Shown: positions 26,809 to 36,696, numbered from the stretch's first letter. The stretch is 64,000 nt of DNA from Schaalia sp. ORNL0103 (GCF_019429565.1 NZ_JAHXSA010000001.1:1240001-1304000); one strand, 5' to 3'. Notes: generated from the letters alone by a model not told the origin. A program made the numbers and translations.

Positions 26809-29427
26809 TCAGCGGATCAGCTTGCCGTTGTCGGCGAATCGGTAGTACTTCCACACGATCCACAGGCGTCCGGTCGCCATCTGGCCGCTGCCGGGCTTGA
26901 GGTAGTACCAGGAGCCGTCCTCGTAGTGCCATCCTGTCTTCATCTTCCCGTTGGTGGGGTTCAGGTAGTACCAGTGCGAACCGTCTTCGACCCATCCCGT
27001 GGCCATCTGGCCACTTCCGGGGGTCAGGTAGTACCAGGAGACGCCGTCGAGGACCCAGCCGGTGGCCTGCGCGCCGGACAGCGCGTGGTAGTACCAGGCG
27101 CCCCGTTCGAAGACCCAGCCGGTACGCATGTAGCCGTCCGCGTCGAAGCGGTACACCTGGCCGTCGATGGTCTTGGCCGTGTTCGAGGGGTAGGTGCCGT
27201 CCGCGTAGCGGTACCACCAGCCGCGAGCGCCCCACGTCCACGTGCCCTGAGCGGGAGCGGAGTCGGAGTCGGCCTTAACGGTCACGGCCACCGAGGTGAC
27301 GACGCGAGGATCCTGACGCACGTCGACGCGCAGGGAGACATCAGCGCTCGTCGGGGTCCAGGTGTAGGAGGCGGTGGACGCGCTCTCATCCGAGCTGCCC
27401 TGCATCGAGTCCCAGTCCTGGAGAACCGTTTCGGTACCATCCCCACCGATCTGCACGACGCGTATCTGGCGCCCACCCAGAGTGCCGCCCTGAGCGGAGA
27501 CGTTCACGGTCGTCGGCGCGCCCACGGAGGTGGTGAGCGTGTACCCGGGGCCGGCCTCGTTGATTCCGTCGCCCGACACCGCGACCTGCGGGCGAGCGTA
27601 CTCGAAGAGGTTGGCCGTGTTGTAGCCGGCTTCCTTCATGGCCGCCTCGGTGAGCGTCCAGGCCTTCGAGCCCTTGGGGGCGGCGACGTAGATTTCGGTG
27701 CCATCCTTGAGGTCCTGTGCCATGTCGGCGGCGAGCTTGATGTCCTGCACGGTCGAGGGCAGGACCAGGACGCGGGGCGTGTCGAACCAGAAGGTGAAGC
27801 TGGTCATCCCCTCGCCGAAGTAGGCGCTGTCGGGGCGGCCGTTGGTGGCCTTGCCCTCGTAGTAGAACTCGCCGTTGTTGCCGCCGCGCACGATGATGTG
27901 GCGCGGGGTGGCGGTGTCTCGCGGGGTCATCCACAGTTCCGTGACCTGCGAGCCCAGTTCAATCGTGTCCAGGCCGTTGTTGACGAGGCCTCGAGCCACG
28001 GTCACCGAGTCGGGGATGACGATGTCGGTGAGGTTGTCGCACCCGTCGAAGGCACCATAGCCGATGGTCGTCAGCCCCTCGGGCAGGACGACGCGACGCA
28101 GGGACATGTTGTGCGCGAAAGCGGTGTCGGCGATAGCGACCGTGCCGTCAGGAACCGTGAATTCGGAGGCCCCGTTCGTGGGCAGGTACAGGACCAGGGT
28201 GCGCCCGGTGTCGCCCTTGCTGTACAGGACGCCATCCTCCACGGAGAACGCCGAGTTAGTGGGGGCAACGCTCAGCGAGGCGAGGTTGCTCGCGTCCACG
28301 AATGCGGATTCACCGATGGAGGTTAGGCCCGAGCCCAGATGCACAGACCGGAGCGCAGCGTTCCCAGCGAACGCGCCCTTACCGATCGAGGTTACCGAGT
28401 CGGGCAACGACACAGAGACGAGAGCCGAACCGTCGAAGGCGTAGTCGCCAACGTCGGTCAGGCGATTCAGGTCGGGGCGGAAATTCACCTCGGCGAGCGC
28501 CTTATCGTAGCGGAAGGCACTATCTGTGAGCGCCTTCGTGCCGCCCAGGTCGACTCGCTGCAGCTTGGGCATGTACCAAAAGGCCGTGTCGTCCATGGAC
28601 TCGAAGCCATCGGGCAGGGTCAGGGAGGTAATCTGCGAGCCCACAAAAGCACCCCTGTTCACGTGGCGCAGGCTCGACGGCAAAGCCAGGGAGGTGATCT
28701 GCGCGGAGGAGAAAGCGCCCTCGTCGATGGTCGTGGTCCCCTCGGAAACCGTGTAGTGCCCGCCGGCGTTCTTCGCCTGCGGGTAGGTCGCCAGGTGGGT
28801 CAGACCCTTCGTGTACAGAACCCCTTCGACGCTCTGGTAGTTCTGGTTGGCCGCGTCAACCTCGATGCTCTCCAGGAGCGGAGTACGCGCGAATGCAGCG
28901 AAAAGACCGTCGGCCTGGACGTTCGGGCCGACGTGGACGGAGCGCAGTTTCCCCATGTCGCTGAAAGTCTCGAGGCCCGCCATCTTGAGAGAACGAGGCA
29001 GCGTGACGTGTTCGAGCGGGGTGTATGCGAAGACGCGTTCTCCAAGCGTCTCCAGCTGCGAGGGATGCGCATCGTCATCCTGGAAGGTGACCTGGGTCAG
29101 AGGCTGGCCCGAGAAGGCGTTGTCGTCGATCGCTCGCACGCTCGCGGGGATCCACAGACTCGTCAGCTGCGTGTCAGTGAAGGCATTCGTGCTGATCTCG
29201 GTCACGCCCTCGGGGATGCGAACATCCGTCTCAGTGCCCGTGTACGACACGAGCACACCGTCGGCGTCGATGGTGAACCCATCGGCATTGGCTTGCAGCG
29301 GGGCGGCTGCGTTCACCGGACCGACGGCACCCGCGTCAGCCGCGAACGCGACTGGCACGCTGACCACGGTCAGGGACAGGGCGCCGGCGAGCGCGAACGC
29401 CAGCACCATTGACTTTCGATGGGACAT
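26809..29427 (-). CDS. Secreted BspA-type leucine-rich-repeat protein with wall-binding repeats
   Basis: An 872-residue secreted surface protein with a signal peptide (1-~29). A long series of BspA/TpLRR-type (LRR_5) repeats follows, with phrases such as VTSIGKGAFAG, LTSIGESAFVDAS and LTTIGYGAFDGCDN. Next come an Ig-like segment near residues 640-720 and C-terminal WYY...TGW repeats. LRR_5 proteins typically act as adhesins binding host or bacterial proteins; the ligand is not predictable here. ATG 29427 has GGGGG upstream. Its LRR block resembles the second half of the 29840 product, so the two are related by duplication or fusion. Confidence 0.87.
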   Translation of the reverse strand: MSHRKSMVLAFALAGALSLTVVSVPVAFAADAGAVGPVNAAAPLQANADGFTIDADGVLVSYTGTETDVRIPEGVTEISTNAFTDTQLTSLWIPASVRAIDDNAFSGQPLTQVTFQDDDAHPSQLETLGERVFAYTPLEHVTLPRSLKMAGLETFSDMGKLRSVHVGPNVQADGLFAAFARTPLLESIEVDAANQNYQSVEGVLYTKGLTHLATYPQAKNAGGHYTVSEGTTTIDEGAFSSAQITSLALPSSLRHVNRGAFVGSQITSLTLPDGFESMDDTAFWYMPKLQRVDLGGTKALTDSAFRYDKALAEVNFRPDLNRLTDVGDYAFDGSALVSVSLPDSVTSIGKGAFAGNAALRSVHLGSGLTSIGESAFVDASNLASLSVAPTNSAFSVEDGVLYSKGDTGRTLVLYLPTNGASEFTVPDGTVAIADTAFAHNMSLRRVVLPEGLTTIGYGAFDGCDNLTDIVIPDSVTVARGLVNNGLDTIELGSQVTELWMTPRDTATPRHIIVRGGNNGEFYYEGKATNGRPDSAYFGEGMTSFTFWFDTPRVLVLPSTVQDIKLAADMAQDLKDGTEIYVAAPKGSKAWTLTEAAMKEAGYNTANLFEYARPQVAVSGDGINEAGPGYTLTTSVGAPTTVNVSAQGGTLGGRQIRVVQIGGDGTETVLQDWDSMQGSSDESASTASYTWTPTSADVSLRVDVRQDPRVVTSVAVTVKADSDSAPAQGTWTWGARGWWYRYADGTYPSNTAKTIDGQVYRFDADGYMRTGWVFERGAWYYHALSGAQATGWVLDGVSWYYLTPGSGQMATGWVEDGSHWYYLNPTNGKMKTGWHYEDGSWYYLKPGSGQMATGRLWIVWKYYRFADNGKLIR

Positions 29428-29787
29428 CTGTGACCCCCTCTATTGACAGTTGGTAAGGGAAGGCTCCGTGTTGCGACCACGACCCCTCGTGTCAAACATA
29501 TCCCTCAAGAGGGTTTTTAGGTACCCCCTGAGACACTCCTTCTCAGCATGCGTCGGTCGAACATTTGGGATCTTTGCCCGTAGTACCATGCATCAATCCG
29601 AACCGACAGATAACGCGTAGAGGCGGCGATGCAGGCGTTTTCCGCCCATATTTTCAAGGGTTGCATAACATCTTTCCACCGAATCTGACAAATCAACCAA
29701 TAGCCAGAATTTATAGCCTAAACAGCCCTACAAGCGAGCACGCGCGAACTCAGAGGACGGCAGACCCGACCTAATGGTCGAACAAAT
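29428..29787. other. AT-rich intergenic region, promoter of the LRR gene
   Basis: No gene is seen. The AT-rich stretch at 29570-29740 is unusual for the window. On the minus strand a TTGACA occurs near 29490, about 65 bp upstream of the LRR gene, but no good -10 lies at standard spacing. Confidence 0.4.
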
Positions 29788-29820
29788 GCCCGCGCCCCGG
29801 AGAGTCTCCGGGGCGCGGGC
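29788..29820 (-). terminator. Terminator of the 2180-residue protease-LRR gene
   Basis: GCCCGCGCCCCGGAGA (29788-29803) and TCTCCGGGGCGCGGGC (29805-29820) form a near-perfect 16-bp stem 20 bp past the stop on the minus strand. An ATTTGTT tract follows. Confidence 0.8.
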
Positions 29821-29839
29821 GAACAGTCTCGCAGCTATG

Positions 29840-32800
29840 TCAGCCGACGAGCTGTCCCGATTCGTTGAAGTAGTACCACTTCCAGCCGATCCAGTGCCCG
29901 CCGGTGTACATGGCGCCCGAGTCGGTGCTCAGGTAGTACCAGGAGCCACCATCCTTCAGCCAGCCGGTCGTCAACGCGCCACTGGAGTGCATGTAGTACC
30001 AGGAGGAACCATCCTTCACCCAGCCGGTCACCATCGCGCCGCTGCCGGGCGTCAGGTAGTACCAGGTCAGCCCATCAAGGATCCATCCCGTCACCATCTG
30101 TCCGGTCGTCGGGTTCAGGTAGTACCAGGAGGAGCCGTCCTTCACCCAGCCGCTCGCCTGAGCGCCAGACGGATTGTGGAAGTACCACGCGCCATCCTCA
30201 CTCGCCCAGCCAGTGCGCATGTAGCCATCCGCACCGAAGCGATAGGTGGAGCCTCCGAGCTGTACCGTCTTGTTCGCCGGATAGGTGCCATCCGCATAGC
30301 GGTACCACCAGCCGACAGAGTCGCTCACCCACTGGCCTTCCTGCGGGGCAGGAGCAGGAGACGGGTCCGGCGAGGGCGCGGGCGTCGGATCCGGCGAGGG
30401 CGCGGGCGTCGGATCCGGCGAGGGCGCGGGCGTCGGGTCCGGCGTCGGCTCAGGAGTCGGCGCGGGCTCCGGGGTACCCGGGAGCTTGATCATGAGGGTG
30501 CTCGTCAGGTACGAGGCGTCGCGCACCTGGACGCGCAGGCTCACATCCGCGGCGGACGGGGTCCACGGGAAGGTCACGGAGGAGGCCGCAGCTCGGTCCC
30601 CACCGTCCGTCACCGTCGTCCAGTCGCGCACGAGCGTCTCGGTGCCGTCCGCTCCGATCTGCACGGCGCGCACCTGCTGCGTGCCGGCGATGCCACCGGT
30701 GACCGTCGCGGTCACGTCGACCGACGCCCCGACCTCGCCCGTGTACGTGTAGCTTCCCGATGCCTCGGCGATGTTCGCGCCTGCCAGGGTCATCGACGCA
30801 GCCGTGAAGGTGTGCAGGTGGGAGGGGTCGATGCCGGCCGCCTCGAGGGCGTCCTTGGCGACGTTCCACGCCGGCTCGCCCTCGGCTGCGGCAACGTAGA
30901 CGTGGGTGTCATCCTTCTTCTCGTCGCTCAGCTCCGGCTCGAGGTCGAGTCGGGTGAGCGTGGAGGGCAGGACGAGGACGCGCGGGACGTCCACGCCGAA
31001 GGACACGCGAGTCATGCCCTCGCCGAAGTAGGCGCTCTGGCGGCGTCCGTTCGTCGGGCGACCATCGTACACGAAGGAGCCGTCCACACCGCCACGCACG
31101 ACGATGCGACGAGGCATGGGAACCCAGCTGCCTTCCATGCGGATCGAGGTCACCTTGGAGCCGTACTCGACGAGTTCCAGGGAGTTTCCGGTGACACCGC
31201 TCGAGCGCTCGACCGACTCGGGGATGACGAGCTCGGTGAGGGCCGTGGTGCCCGCGAAGGCATCGTCGCCGATGACCTTAAGGCCCTCGGGCAGGACGAC
31301 GCGGGTGAGCGTCTTGTTGTTGGCGAATGCCGTCGCGCCGATCTCGACCGTGCCCGCGCGCACCGTGTAGTCGGTGAGCGTGTTGGCGACCGGGGACAGC
31401 ATCAGGTGCAGGCCGTCGTCCGCCTTGCGGTACAGGACGTTGTGCTCGGCCGAGTACACCGGGTTACCATCCGCAACGGTCAGCGTCGCGATTTTGCGGT
31501 CGTTGTACAGGGCGGTCTCGGCGAAGGAGGTGACGCCCGCTCCGATGTGGAACGAGGTCAGGGCCGTACTCTCCGAGAAGGCCTGCTCGCCGACCGTGGT
31601 CACGGAGTCCGGCAGGGTCACAGACGACTGCGCCGTGCGGCTGAACGCGAAGTCGCCGATGGTGGTCAGGCGGCCGAGCTCGGGACGGAAGTTGACGCCC
31701 GCCTTAGCGCTCGTGGACTCAAACGCGCTGCCGCCCAGGGAGATCGTGCCGCCCAGGTCGATGCTCGCGAGCTTGTCGGCGGAGCAGAAGGCGCAGGTGC
31801 CGACCGTCTCAAACTTCTCGGGGAGGGTGACCGCGGTGAGCGCGGAGAGGCGGAAGGCCTCGTCCTTGATCTCGCGCAGGCTGTCGGGCAGGGTCACGGA
31901 GGTGATGCCAGCCTTCTGGAAGGCCTTGGGCGCGATCGTCGTGACTCCGTCCAGGACCGTGTACGCACCGCCGGGATTCTTGGCGGCCGGGTACAGGATC
32001 AGGCGAGAGTGGTCCTTGGAGTAGAGGACTCCGTCAACGCTCTCGTAGTTCGGGTTCGCGGGATCGACCTCGACGCTGGTCAGCGCGGTGGTCTCGGCGT
32101 AGCCCGAGGTCACCGAGTCGGCGGCGACGTTGGGTCCCAGCTTGATCGTCGTGAGCGCCGAGTTGAAGTCGAAGACCTCCGCGCCGATCGTCACCACGGA
32201 CCGCGGCAGCTCGATAGCCTCCAGGCTCGTGTTCGCGAACGCGCGGTCGGCGATCTTGGTCAGCTGGGCTGGGTGGGCCTCGTCGTCGACGAAGGTGATC
32301 TTCTTCAGCGAGCTGTAGATGAAGGCCTCCAGGCCGATCGAGCGCACCGAGGCGGGGATCGTCACGTGTTCCACGGTGGAGCTCGCGAAGGCGCGCTCGC
32401 CGATGGAGGTCACGGTGTCGGGCAGGGTGACCTCGGTGGCCGAGCCCTTGTACTTGACGAGGACGCCTTCCTCGTTGATCTCGAAGTCGTCGGCGTCGGC
32501 GGCGCGAACCGTAACCGGAATGGACGCGGTCTTAGTAGCGCCAGCCTCGGTGGTGACGGTGGCGGTCAGCCTGCCCGAACCAGCGTGATCGCCGGCGGTC
32601 AGGGTCGCCTTGCGCGTGTCTGCGTCGGCGGCGACCGTGGCCAGGTCGGACGGCTCCACGCTCCACGTCACCGCGCGGTCCTTCAGCGAGGGCGCCAGGT
32701 AGGCCTTCACGGGGGCGGTTTCGCCCACCTTGACGCTCACCTGGGTGTCAGCGAGCTCGATGCCCGCATCCTCGGAGATGGTGCGCACGCGGATCTGGGC

Positions 32801-35800
32801 GCTGGCCGACAGGGTCGGCTGGGACGCGTCGGTCGCGGTGATCGTCGCCTCGCCGGCGGCCAGGGTGCGGACCTCGCCGTTTTCGTTCACGGTGGCCACG
32901 GCCTCGTTCGAGGACGTCCATACGAGGTCGATGACATTCGCGTTCGCCGGCTCGTACGAGGGGCTCAGCGTGACCGTCTCGCCCGCGACGACCTCGGAGT
33001 CCTGCGGGGTGAGGGTCAGGGAGGTCATCGGGATCGTGCTGAAGCGGATCACCTGGCGGGCCTGGTTCTTACCCCAGTCCCACGCGAACAGGTAGGCGGT
33101 CGCTGGGTCGGAGGAGTCCGCGCGGTCGATGAGGTCGGCCCACTTGATCTCGTAGTGCTTGGCGTAGGTGCCGTCGGCCTGGCGATTCGCGCCCACGGCC
33201 TCCTTCTCGTCGTAGTAGCGACGCGAGGTCGGGGACTCGGAGAAGGCGATGCCGGCCAGCGGCGAGTTGTCGGTGACGTCGAAGGACACGACGCGCTCGT
33301 CCCCCTCGCCGGTCACGGCCAGGTTGGAGATAACGGGCGCCTGGGTGTCCAGGGTGAAGTCCCAGGTCAGCTGCGAGTTCACACTCGAGGGCGCGACCGA
33401 GGCCGCATCGATCGTCAGCTTGTAGCGGCCTGCGGGCAGCTCCTTGCCATCCTTGTCGAAGCCGTCAAAGACCGGGTTATTGCCTTCCTGGCTTTCGATG
33501 GGCTCGACCTTGCTGGCGTGGTAGTTGAACAGGGACTTGCGGGCGCGCTCGAAGGTGTACTCACGCACCACCTCGCCGGCCTCGTTCGTGTAGGTGTAGG
33601 TCACCTTCGGGGAGTTACGCAGCAGGCAGGTGCGCGGCAGGATGCGCGAGGGGGCCTCGGGCAGCGCGGAGCGGGACATGATGAAGTACGCGGGGTCGAC
33701 CGCGCGCACGTCGTCGATTTCCTGTCCGACGAGGGGGTTCAGGGCGCCGAGGGGCACCTCGGTCGAGGGGTTCATGAGCGTCGAGGAGCAGGCGTGAGCG
33801 GTGCTCGTCGTGCCGTCGTACCACTTGCCGTCGAAGACGGCGGGCGCGCCCCAGGAGCCGTAGAAGCCCATGTAGGGGACAGTCAGGTCGGGCTGACCGT
33901 CGGCGCTGGTGAAGGTGACGGCGCCGTCGATGAACGTGCCCTTCGGCGCATTCGCGTTCGCGTACGAGGCGAAGGCGCCCTGCGGGGTCACGGTGACGGT
34001 CACGGTCGCGGTGCCCTTGGCGGGCACGGTCACCGAGTCGGCGGAGTAGGTCAGGTCGATGCCCTGCCCCGCCCAGTTCTTCGAGTGCTCGGTGAACAGG
34101 CCACCCTCGACGATCTCTGAGAGCGCCTGGCCGCCCAGAGTGTACGTGTGGTCGGCGTCGGAGACGTTCGTCAGGGTGACCTGGAAGGTCCACCCGTTCG
34201 TGCCCTCACCGAGGTCAGCCTTGGGGCGCCACGGGTTCTCGGCGCCCGCGACGCTCGGGTACACGGTCGTGGTCGTGGCGGCGAGCGCGTCCACCTGGCC
34301 CGCACCCACGCGGCGCGGCGAGTAGTAGGTGCCGTCGTTCTGGTCGATGTCGAGCAGCGGGTGGGCGGTGCCCATCATGAGGGTGGTGACGATCGCGGCC
34401 TTGTCCGCCTCCGACAGGCCCGCGAATGCCGGGTCGTCGTTCACGCGCTGGCGCACGAGCGTGGCAATGCCCGCGACCTGCGGGGTCGCCATGGACGTGC
34501 CAGACATGGACCGGTAGGTGTTGCCCAGGACGGCGGCAACGATGTTGCCACCGGGGGCCGCGATTTCGGGCTTGAGCTTAAGATCAGGCGTGACGCCCCA
34601 CGAGGTGAAGTCGGAGACCGACGGGTTGGTCGAGGCGAGCTTAAGGCCCGCGTGCGGGTTGGAGATGGTGATGGAGCCGGACTCGCTGGCCTTGATGGCC
34701 TCGATAAGCGCGTCCTTCTCCTTCTTCGTGATGGTCACGGTCGGCATCGTGTGGGTGGCCTCGATCGTCGCCACGTACGGGTTTTCGACCGTCTCGGAGT
34801 CACCGATGATGAGGGCGGCGGGCTTGGAGGTCAGCTGGGTGAGTCCCTTGACCTTGGCCTCGTGGGTCATGTCCGCGCCCGTCGCGCTGTCGGAGCCGCC
34901 GCGGTCTTCGAGGACGATGACCTGGGAGAGGTCCCCGGGGTGCTCGGCGACGAGCTTCTCGAGTGCGGCCGCGTCACCGATGCCCGCGTAGACGAGGGTG
35001 TAGGTCCCCTCGGGGATGTCGAGGAGGCTCGGCACGACGGCGTCCTTGATGCCGCGCGACTTCTGGTAGACGACCTGGCGGTCCCCCACCGTCAGGTAGG
35101 GCAGTGCGTCCTGGTTGTTGACCGAGGCGACGGCCAGGGTCGAGCTGTAGGACCCGGGCTCGGAGACCGTGCCGGCGTCGGGGTCGGTCGCGAACGGCTT
35201 GTTCTTGCCGCTGTAGTTGGAGTAGGCGCTGGAGTAGGAGTTACCCGCAGCGGCATTGACGGTCACGCCCGCGTTGGCGAGGTTCTTGTAGACCTCCGCG
35301 TACATGGTTCCGGCCTCGGTGCCCATGCCCGCGTCCTCGCCGAGGGAGAGGTTGATCGAGTCGGGCTTGATGACAACCGCGTCGTCGAGGGCCGCCAGGA
35401 CCGTGCTGTCGGGGATCGAGCCGTCCTTATCGGAGGCGACCTTAGCGACGATGATCTGCGCGTGGGGCGCGGTGCCCTGCAGGTCGGCCGCGTTGGCCGC
35501 GGCGATCGCGGCGACGTGGGTGCCGTGCGACAGGTCCTTGCTGGACTTGGGCAGCACATCCGCGTCGTTGTCCGCGTAGTCGAAGACGAAGGGAATCTTG
35601 TTGTTGAGGTACGCGCCGGCCTTTCCGTGTGGCAGCTTGCCGACGAGAGCCTCGACGTCCCCCTGGCTCAGGCGCACGTCGACGCCATCCATGGAGCCGG
35701 AGAACGCCTGGTGGGTGGCCTCAATGCCCGTGTCGATGACCTCGACGACCTGACGATCACCCTTCTGCGTGGTCTGGTTGGCGCGCGTCATCTCCAGGGA

Positions 35801-36382
35801 GGAGGCGTTTTGCAGGGCGGGATCCACGGCCTCGGCACCCAGCGCGCCCGCGTCACCCTCGACGACCATGGGCTTGTGGTGGCGCTCGATGAACGCGGCC
35901 TTGACGCCCTCGGTCGCCTTGATGGCGTCCAGGGACGAGGCCGGGGCCTGGATCGCGAAACCATCCAGCGCGTGCGTGTAGTCGCGCACGTCGGTGATGT
36001 CCGCACCGGGGACCACTGCCTCGACCGAGGTTTCGATGCGTTCCTTGACCGTCTCGTGCTTGGTCGAGGACGACAGGCCGAAGACCCGCTGGTACCACGG
36101 GATGCCGACCGAGCCGTCCTCGAGCTGGACGATGATCGTCGTCGGGGTGTCGTCGGCGGGGAAGGTCTCGGGGGTGGTGGTCGGGTTCTCGACCCCGGCC
36201 TCGTCGGCAGCTCCCGACTGCGGGGCGCCGGACTGGGCGTCGACGGACGAGGCGGGGGCGGGGGCACCGGACTGGCTTTCCTCGGGGCTGTTGGCCGCGA
36301 AAGCCGCCGGGGTGGTCACGGCGGTCATGGCAAGGGTGCCCGCGGTTAGCAGCACCAATGCCGAAGTTGTGCGATGGGACAT
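29840..36382 (-). CDS. Giant secreted S8 protease - LRR composite surface protein
   Basis: A 2180-residue chain that joins the two neighbouring architectures. Order: signal peptide (1-~30), I9 prodomain (~80-165), active S8 domain with Asp217 (VIDTG), His286 (SHGTHV), Asn381 (AAAGN) and Ser630 (SGTSMATP), PA insert, Fn3-like domains, a BIG2 domain (~1080-1170) and a second Ig-like domain, a long LRR_5 array, another beta-rich segment, a (PTPAPSPD)n linker, and WYY...TGW repeats. It should sit on the wall, bind a partner through the LRR and cleave it or its neighbours; this is inference. The ATG context matches that of the 18303 gene (GTGAGCCATnGATGTCCCATC-like leader). Confidence 0.9.
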   Translation of the reverse strand: MSHRTTSALVLLTAGTLAMTAVTTPAAFAANSPEESQSGAPAPASSVDAQSGAPQSGAADEAGVENPTTTPETFPADDTPTTIIVQLEDGSVGIPWYQRVFGLSSSTKHETVKERIETSVEAVVPGADITDVRDYTHALDGFAIQAPASSLDAIKATEGVKAAFIERHHKPMVVEGDAGALGAEAVDPALQNASSLEMTRANQTTQKGDRQVVEVIDTGIEATHQAFSGSMDGVDVRLSQGDVEALVGKLPHGKAGAYLNNKIPFVFDYADNDADVLPKSSKDLSHGTHVAAIAAANAADLQGTAPHAQIIVAKVASDKDGSIPDSTVLAALDDAVVIKPDSINLSLGEDAGMGTEAGTMYAEVYKNLANAGVTVNAAAGNSYSSAYSNYSGKNKPFATDPDAGTVSEPGSYSSTLAVASVNNQDALPYLTVGDRQVVYQKSRGIKDAVVPSLLDIPEGTYTLVYAGIGDAAALEKLVAEHPGDLSQVIVLEDRGGSDSATGADMTHEAKVKGLTQLTSKPAALIIGDSETVENPYVATIEATHTMPTVTITKKEKDALIEAIKASESGSITISNPHAGLKLASTNPSVSDFTSWGVTPDLKLKPEIAAPGGNIVAAVLGNTYRSMSGTSMATPQVAGIATLVRQRVNDDPAFAGLSEADKAAIVTTLMMGTAHPLLDIDQNDGTYYSPRRVGAGQVDALAATTTTVYPSVAGAENPWRPKADLGEGTNGWTFQVTLTNVSDADHTYTLGGQALSEIVEGGLFTEHSKNWAGQGIDLTYSADSVTVPAKGTATVTVTVTPQGAFASYANANAPKGTFIDGAVTFTSADGQPDLTVPYMGFYGSWGAPAVFDGKWYDGTTSTAHACSSTLMNPSTEVPLGALNPLVGQEIDDVRAVDPAYFIMSRSALPEAPSRILPRTCLLRNSPKVTYTYTNEAGEVVREYTFERARKSLFNYHASKVEPIESQEGNNPVFDGFDKDGKELPAGRYKLTIDAASVAPSSVNSQLTWDFTLDTQAPVISNLAVTGEGDERVVSFDVTDNSPLAGIAFSESPTSRRYYDEKEAVGANRQADGTYAKHYEIKWADLIDRADSSDPATAYLFAWDWGKNQARQVIRFSTIPMTSLTLTPQDSEVVAGETVTLSPSYEPANANVIDLVWTSSNEAVATVNENGEVRTLAAGEATITATDASQPTLSASAQIRVRTISEDAGIELADTQVSVKVGETAPVKAYLAPSLKDRAVTWSVEPSDLATVAADADTRKATLTAGDHAGSGRLTATVTTEAGATKTASIPVTVRAADADDFEINEEGVLVKYKGSATEVTLPDTVTSIGERAFASSTVEHVTIPASVRSIGLEAFIYSSLKKITFVDDEAHPAQLTKIADRAFANTSLEAIELPRSVVTIGAEVFDFNSALTTIKLGPNVAADSVTSGYAETTALTSVEVDPANPNYESVDGVLYSKDHSRLILYPAAKNPGGAYTVLDGVTTIAPKAFQKAGITSVTLPDSLREIKDEAFRLSALTAVTLPEKFETVGTCAFCSADKLASIDLGGTISLGGSAFESTSAKAGVNFRPELGRLTTIGDFAFSRTAQSSVTLPDSVTTVGEQAFSESTALTSFHIGAGVTSFAETALYNDRKIATLTVADGNPVYSAEHNVLYRKADDGLHLMLSPVANTLTDYTVRAGTVEIGATAFANNKTLTRVVLPEGLKVIGDDAFAGTTALTELVIPESVERSSGVTGNSLELVEYGSKVTSIRMEGSWVPMPRRIVVRGGVDGSFVYDGRPTNGRRQSAYFGEGMTRVSFGVDVPRVLVLPSTLTRLDLEPELSDEKKDDTHVYVAAAEGEPAWNVAKDALEAAGIDPSHLHTFTAASMTLAGANIAEASGSYTYTGEVGASVDVTATVTGGIAGTQQVRAVQIGADGTETLVRDWTTVTDGGDRAAASSVTFPWTPSAADVSLRVQVRDASYLTSTLMIKLPGTPEPAPTPEPTPDPTPAPSPDPTPAPSPDPTPAPSPDPSPAPAPQEGQWVSDSVGWWYRYADGTYPANKTVQLGGSTYRFGADGYMRTGWASEDGAWYFHNPSGAQASGWVKDGSSWYYLNPTTGQMVTGWILDGLTWYYLTPGSGAMVTGWVKDGSSWYYMHSSGALTTGWLKDGGSWYYLSTDSGAMYTGGHWIGWKWYYFNESGQLVG
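30366..30437. repeat. Three 24-bp tandem repeats in the linker of the giant protein
   Basis: Three near-exact 24-bp units start at 30366, 30390 and 30414 and encode PTPAPSPD-type repeats on the minus strand. Being in frame, gain or loss of units would only change linker length between the LRR part and the wall-binding module. Confidence 0.8.
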
Positions 36383-36447
36383 CTATGGCTCACTTGGTTG
36401 ACAACTGGGTCAGGGCATGGCCGCAGATACGGCATAACCCAGCGTCT

Positions 36448-36467
36448 AGGGTAGGGTTCCCTACCCT
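36448..36467. promoter_or_regulatory. AGGGTAGGG palindrome upstream of the giant surface-protein gene
   Basis: AGGGTAGGG (36448-36456) and CCCTACCCT (36459-36467) are perfect inverted arms around TT, 66 bp upstream of the start at 36382. A repressor or activator site is the simplest reading. The rest of 36383-36614 is AT-rich, has no gene, and presumably holds the promoter. Confidence 0.4.
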
Positions 36468-36614
36468 TACTGAAAAGTCCCGCTCAGTTTTCTTCTCACC
36501 ATCCGTCGAGGTCTTTACGTGCCCGCACTTTCAGCGTAAACTAGCTCTTCTTAGCGAGGCCTTAGTAACAATAGCGCCACTTAATTTGCGTCGGTTACGG
36601 CAGGAAACGACAAA

Positions 36615-36660
36615 CCCGCCAGGGAGGCCTCGAACAGGGTCCGAGCCGCCTCCTGGCGGG
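36615..36660 (-). terminator. Terminator of the YbjQ-family gene
   Basis: CCCGCCAGG (36615 onwards) pairs with CCTGGCGGG (ending 36660), extended by AGGC/GCCT with a one-base bulge, 37 bp past the stop on the minus strand. Confidence 0.65.
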
Positions 36661-36696
36661 CTGTCAGTCGAGCGCGTTGTGGCGCGCAGGCGCGGG

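Noticed and set aside
30366-30437. Direct repeats considered as CRISPR or a mobile element
   Set aside because: They are tandem codon repeats of a Pro-rich linker.
29774-34120. 1448-codon open frame on the plus strand
   Set aside because: It is antisense to the intact protease-LRR gene and its product is Arg/Gly/Val-rich with no recognisable domain; a GC-driven frame shadow.
34148-36349. 733-codon plus-strand open frame
   Set aside because: Antisense to the S8 domain of the giant gene, with low-complexity Arg/Asp/Gly sequence.
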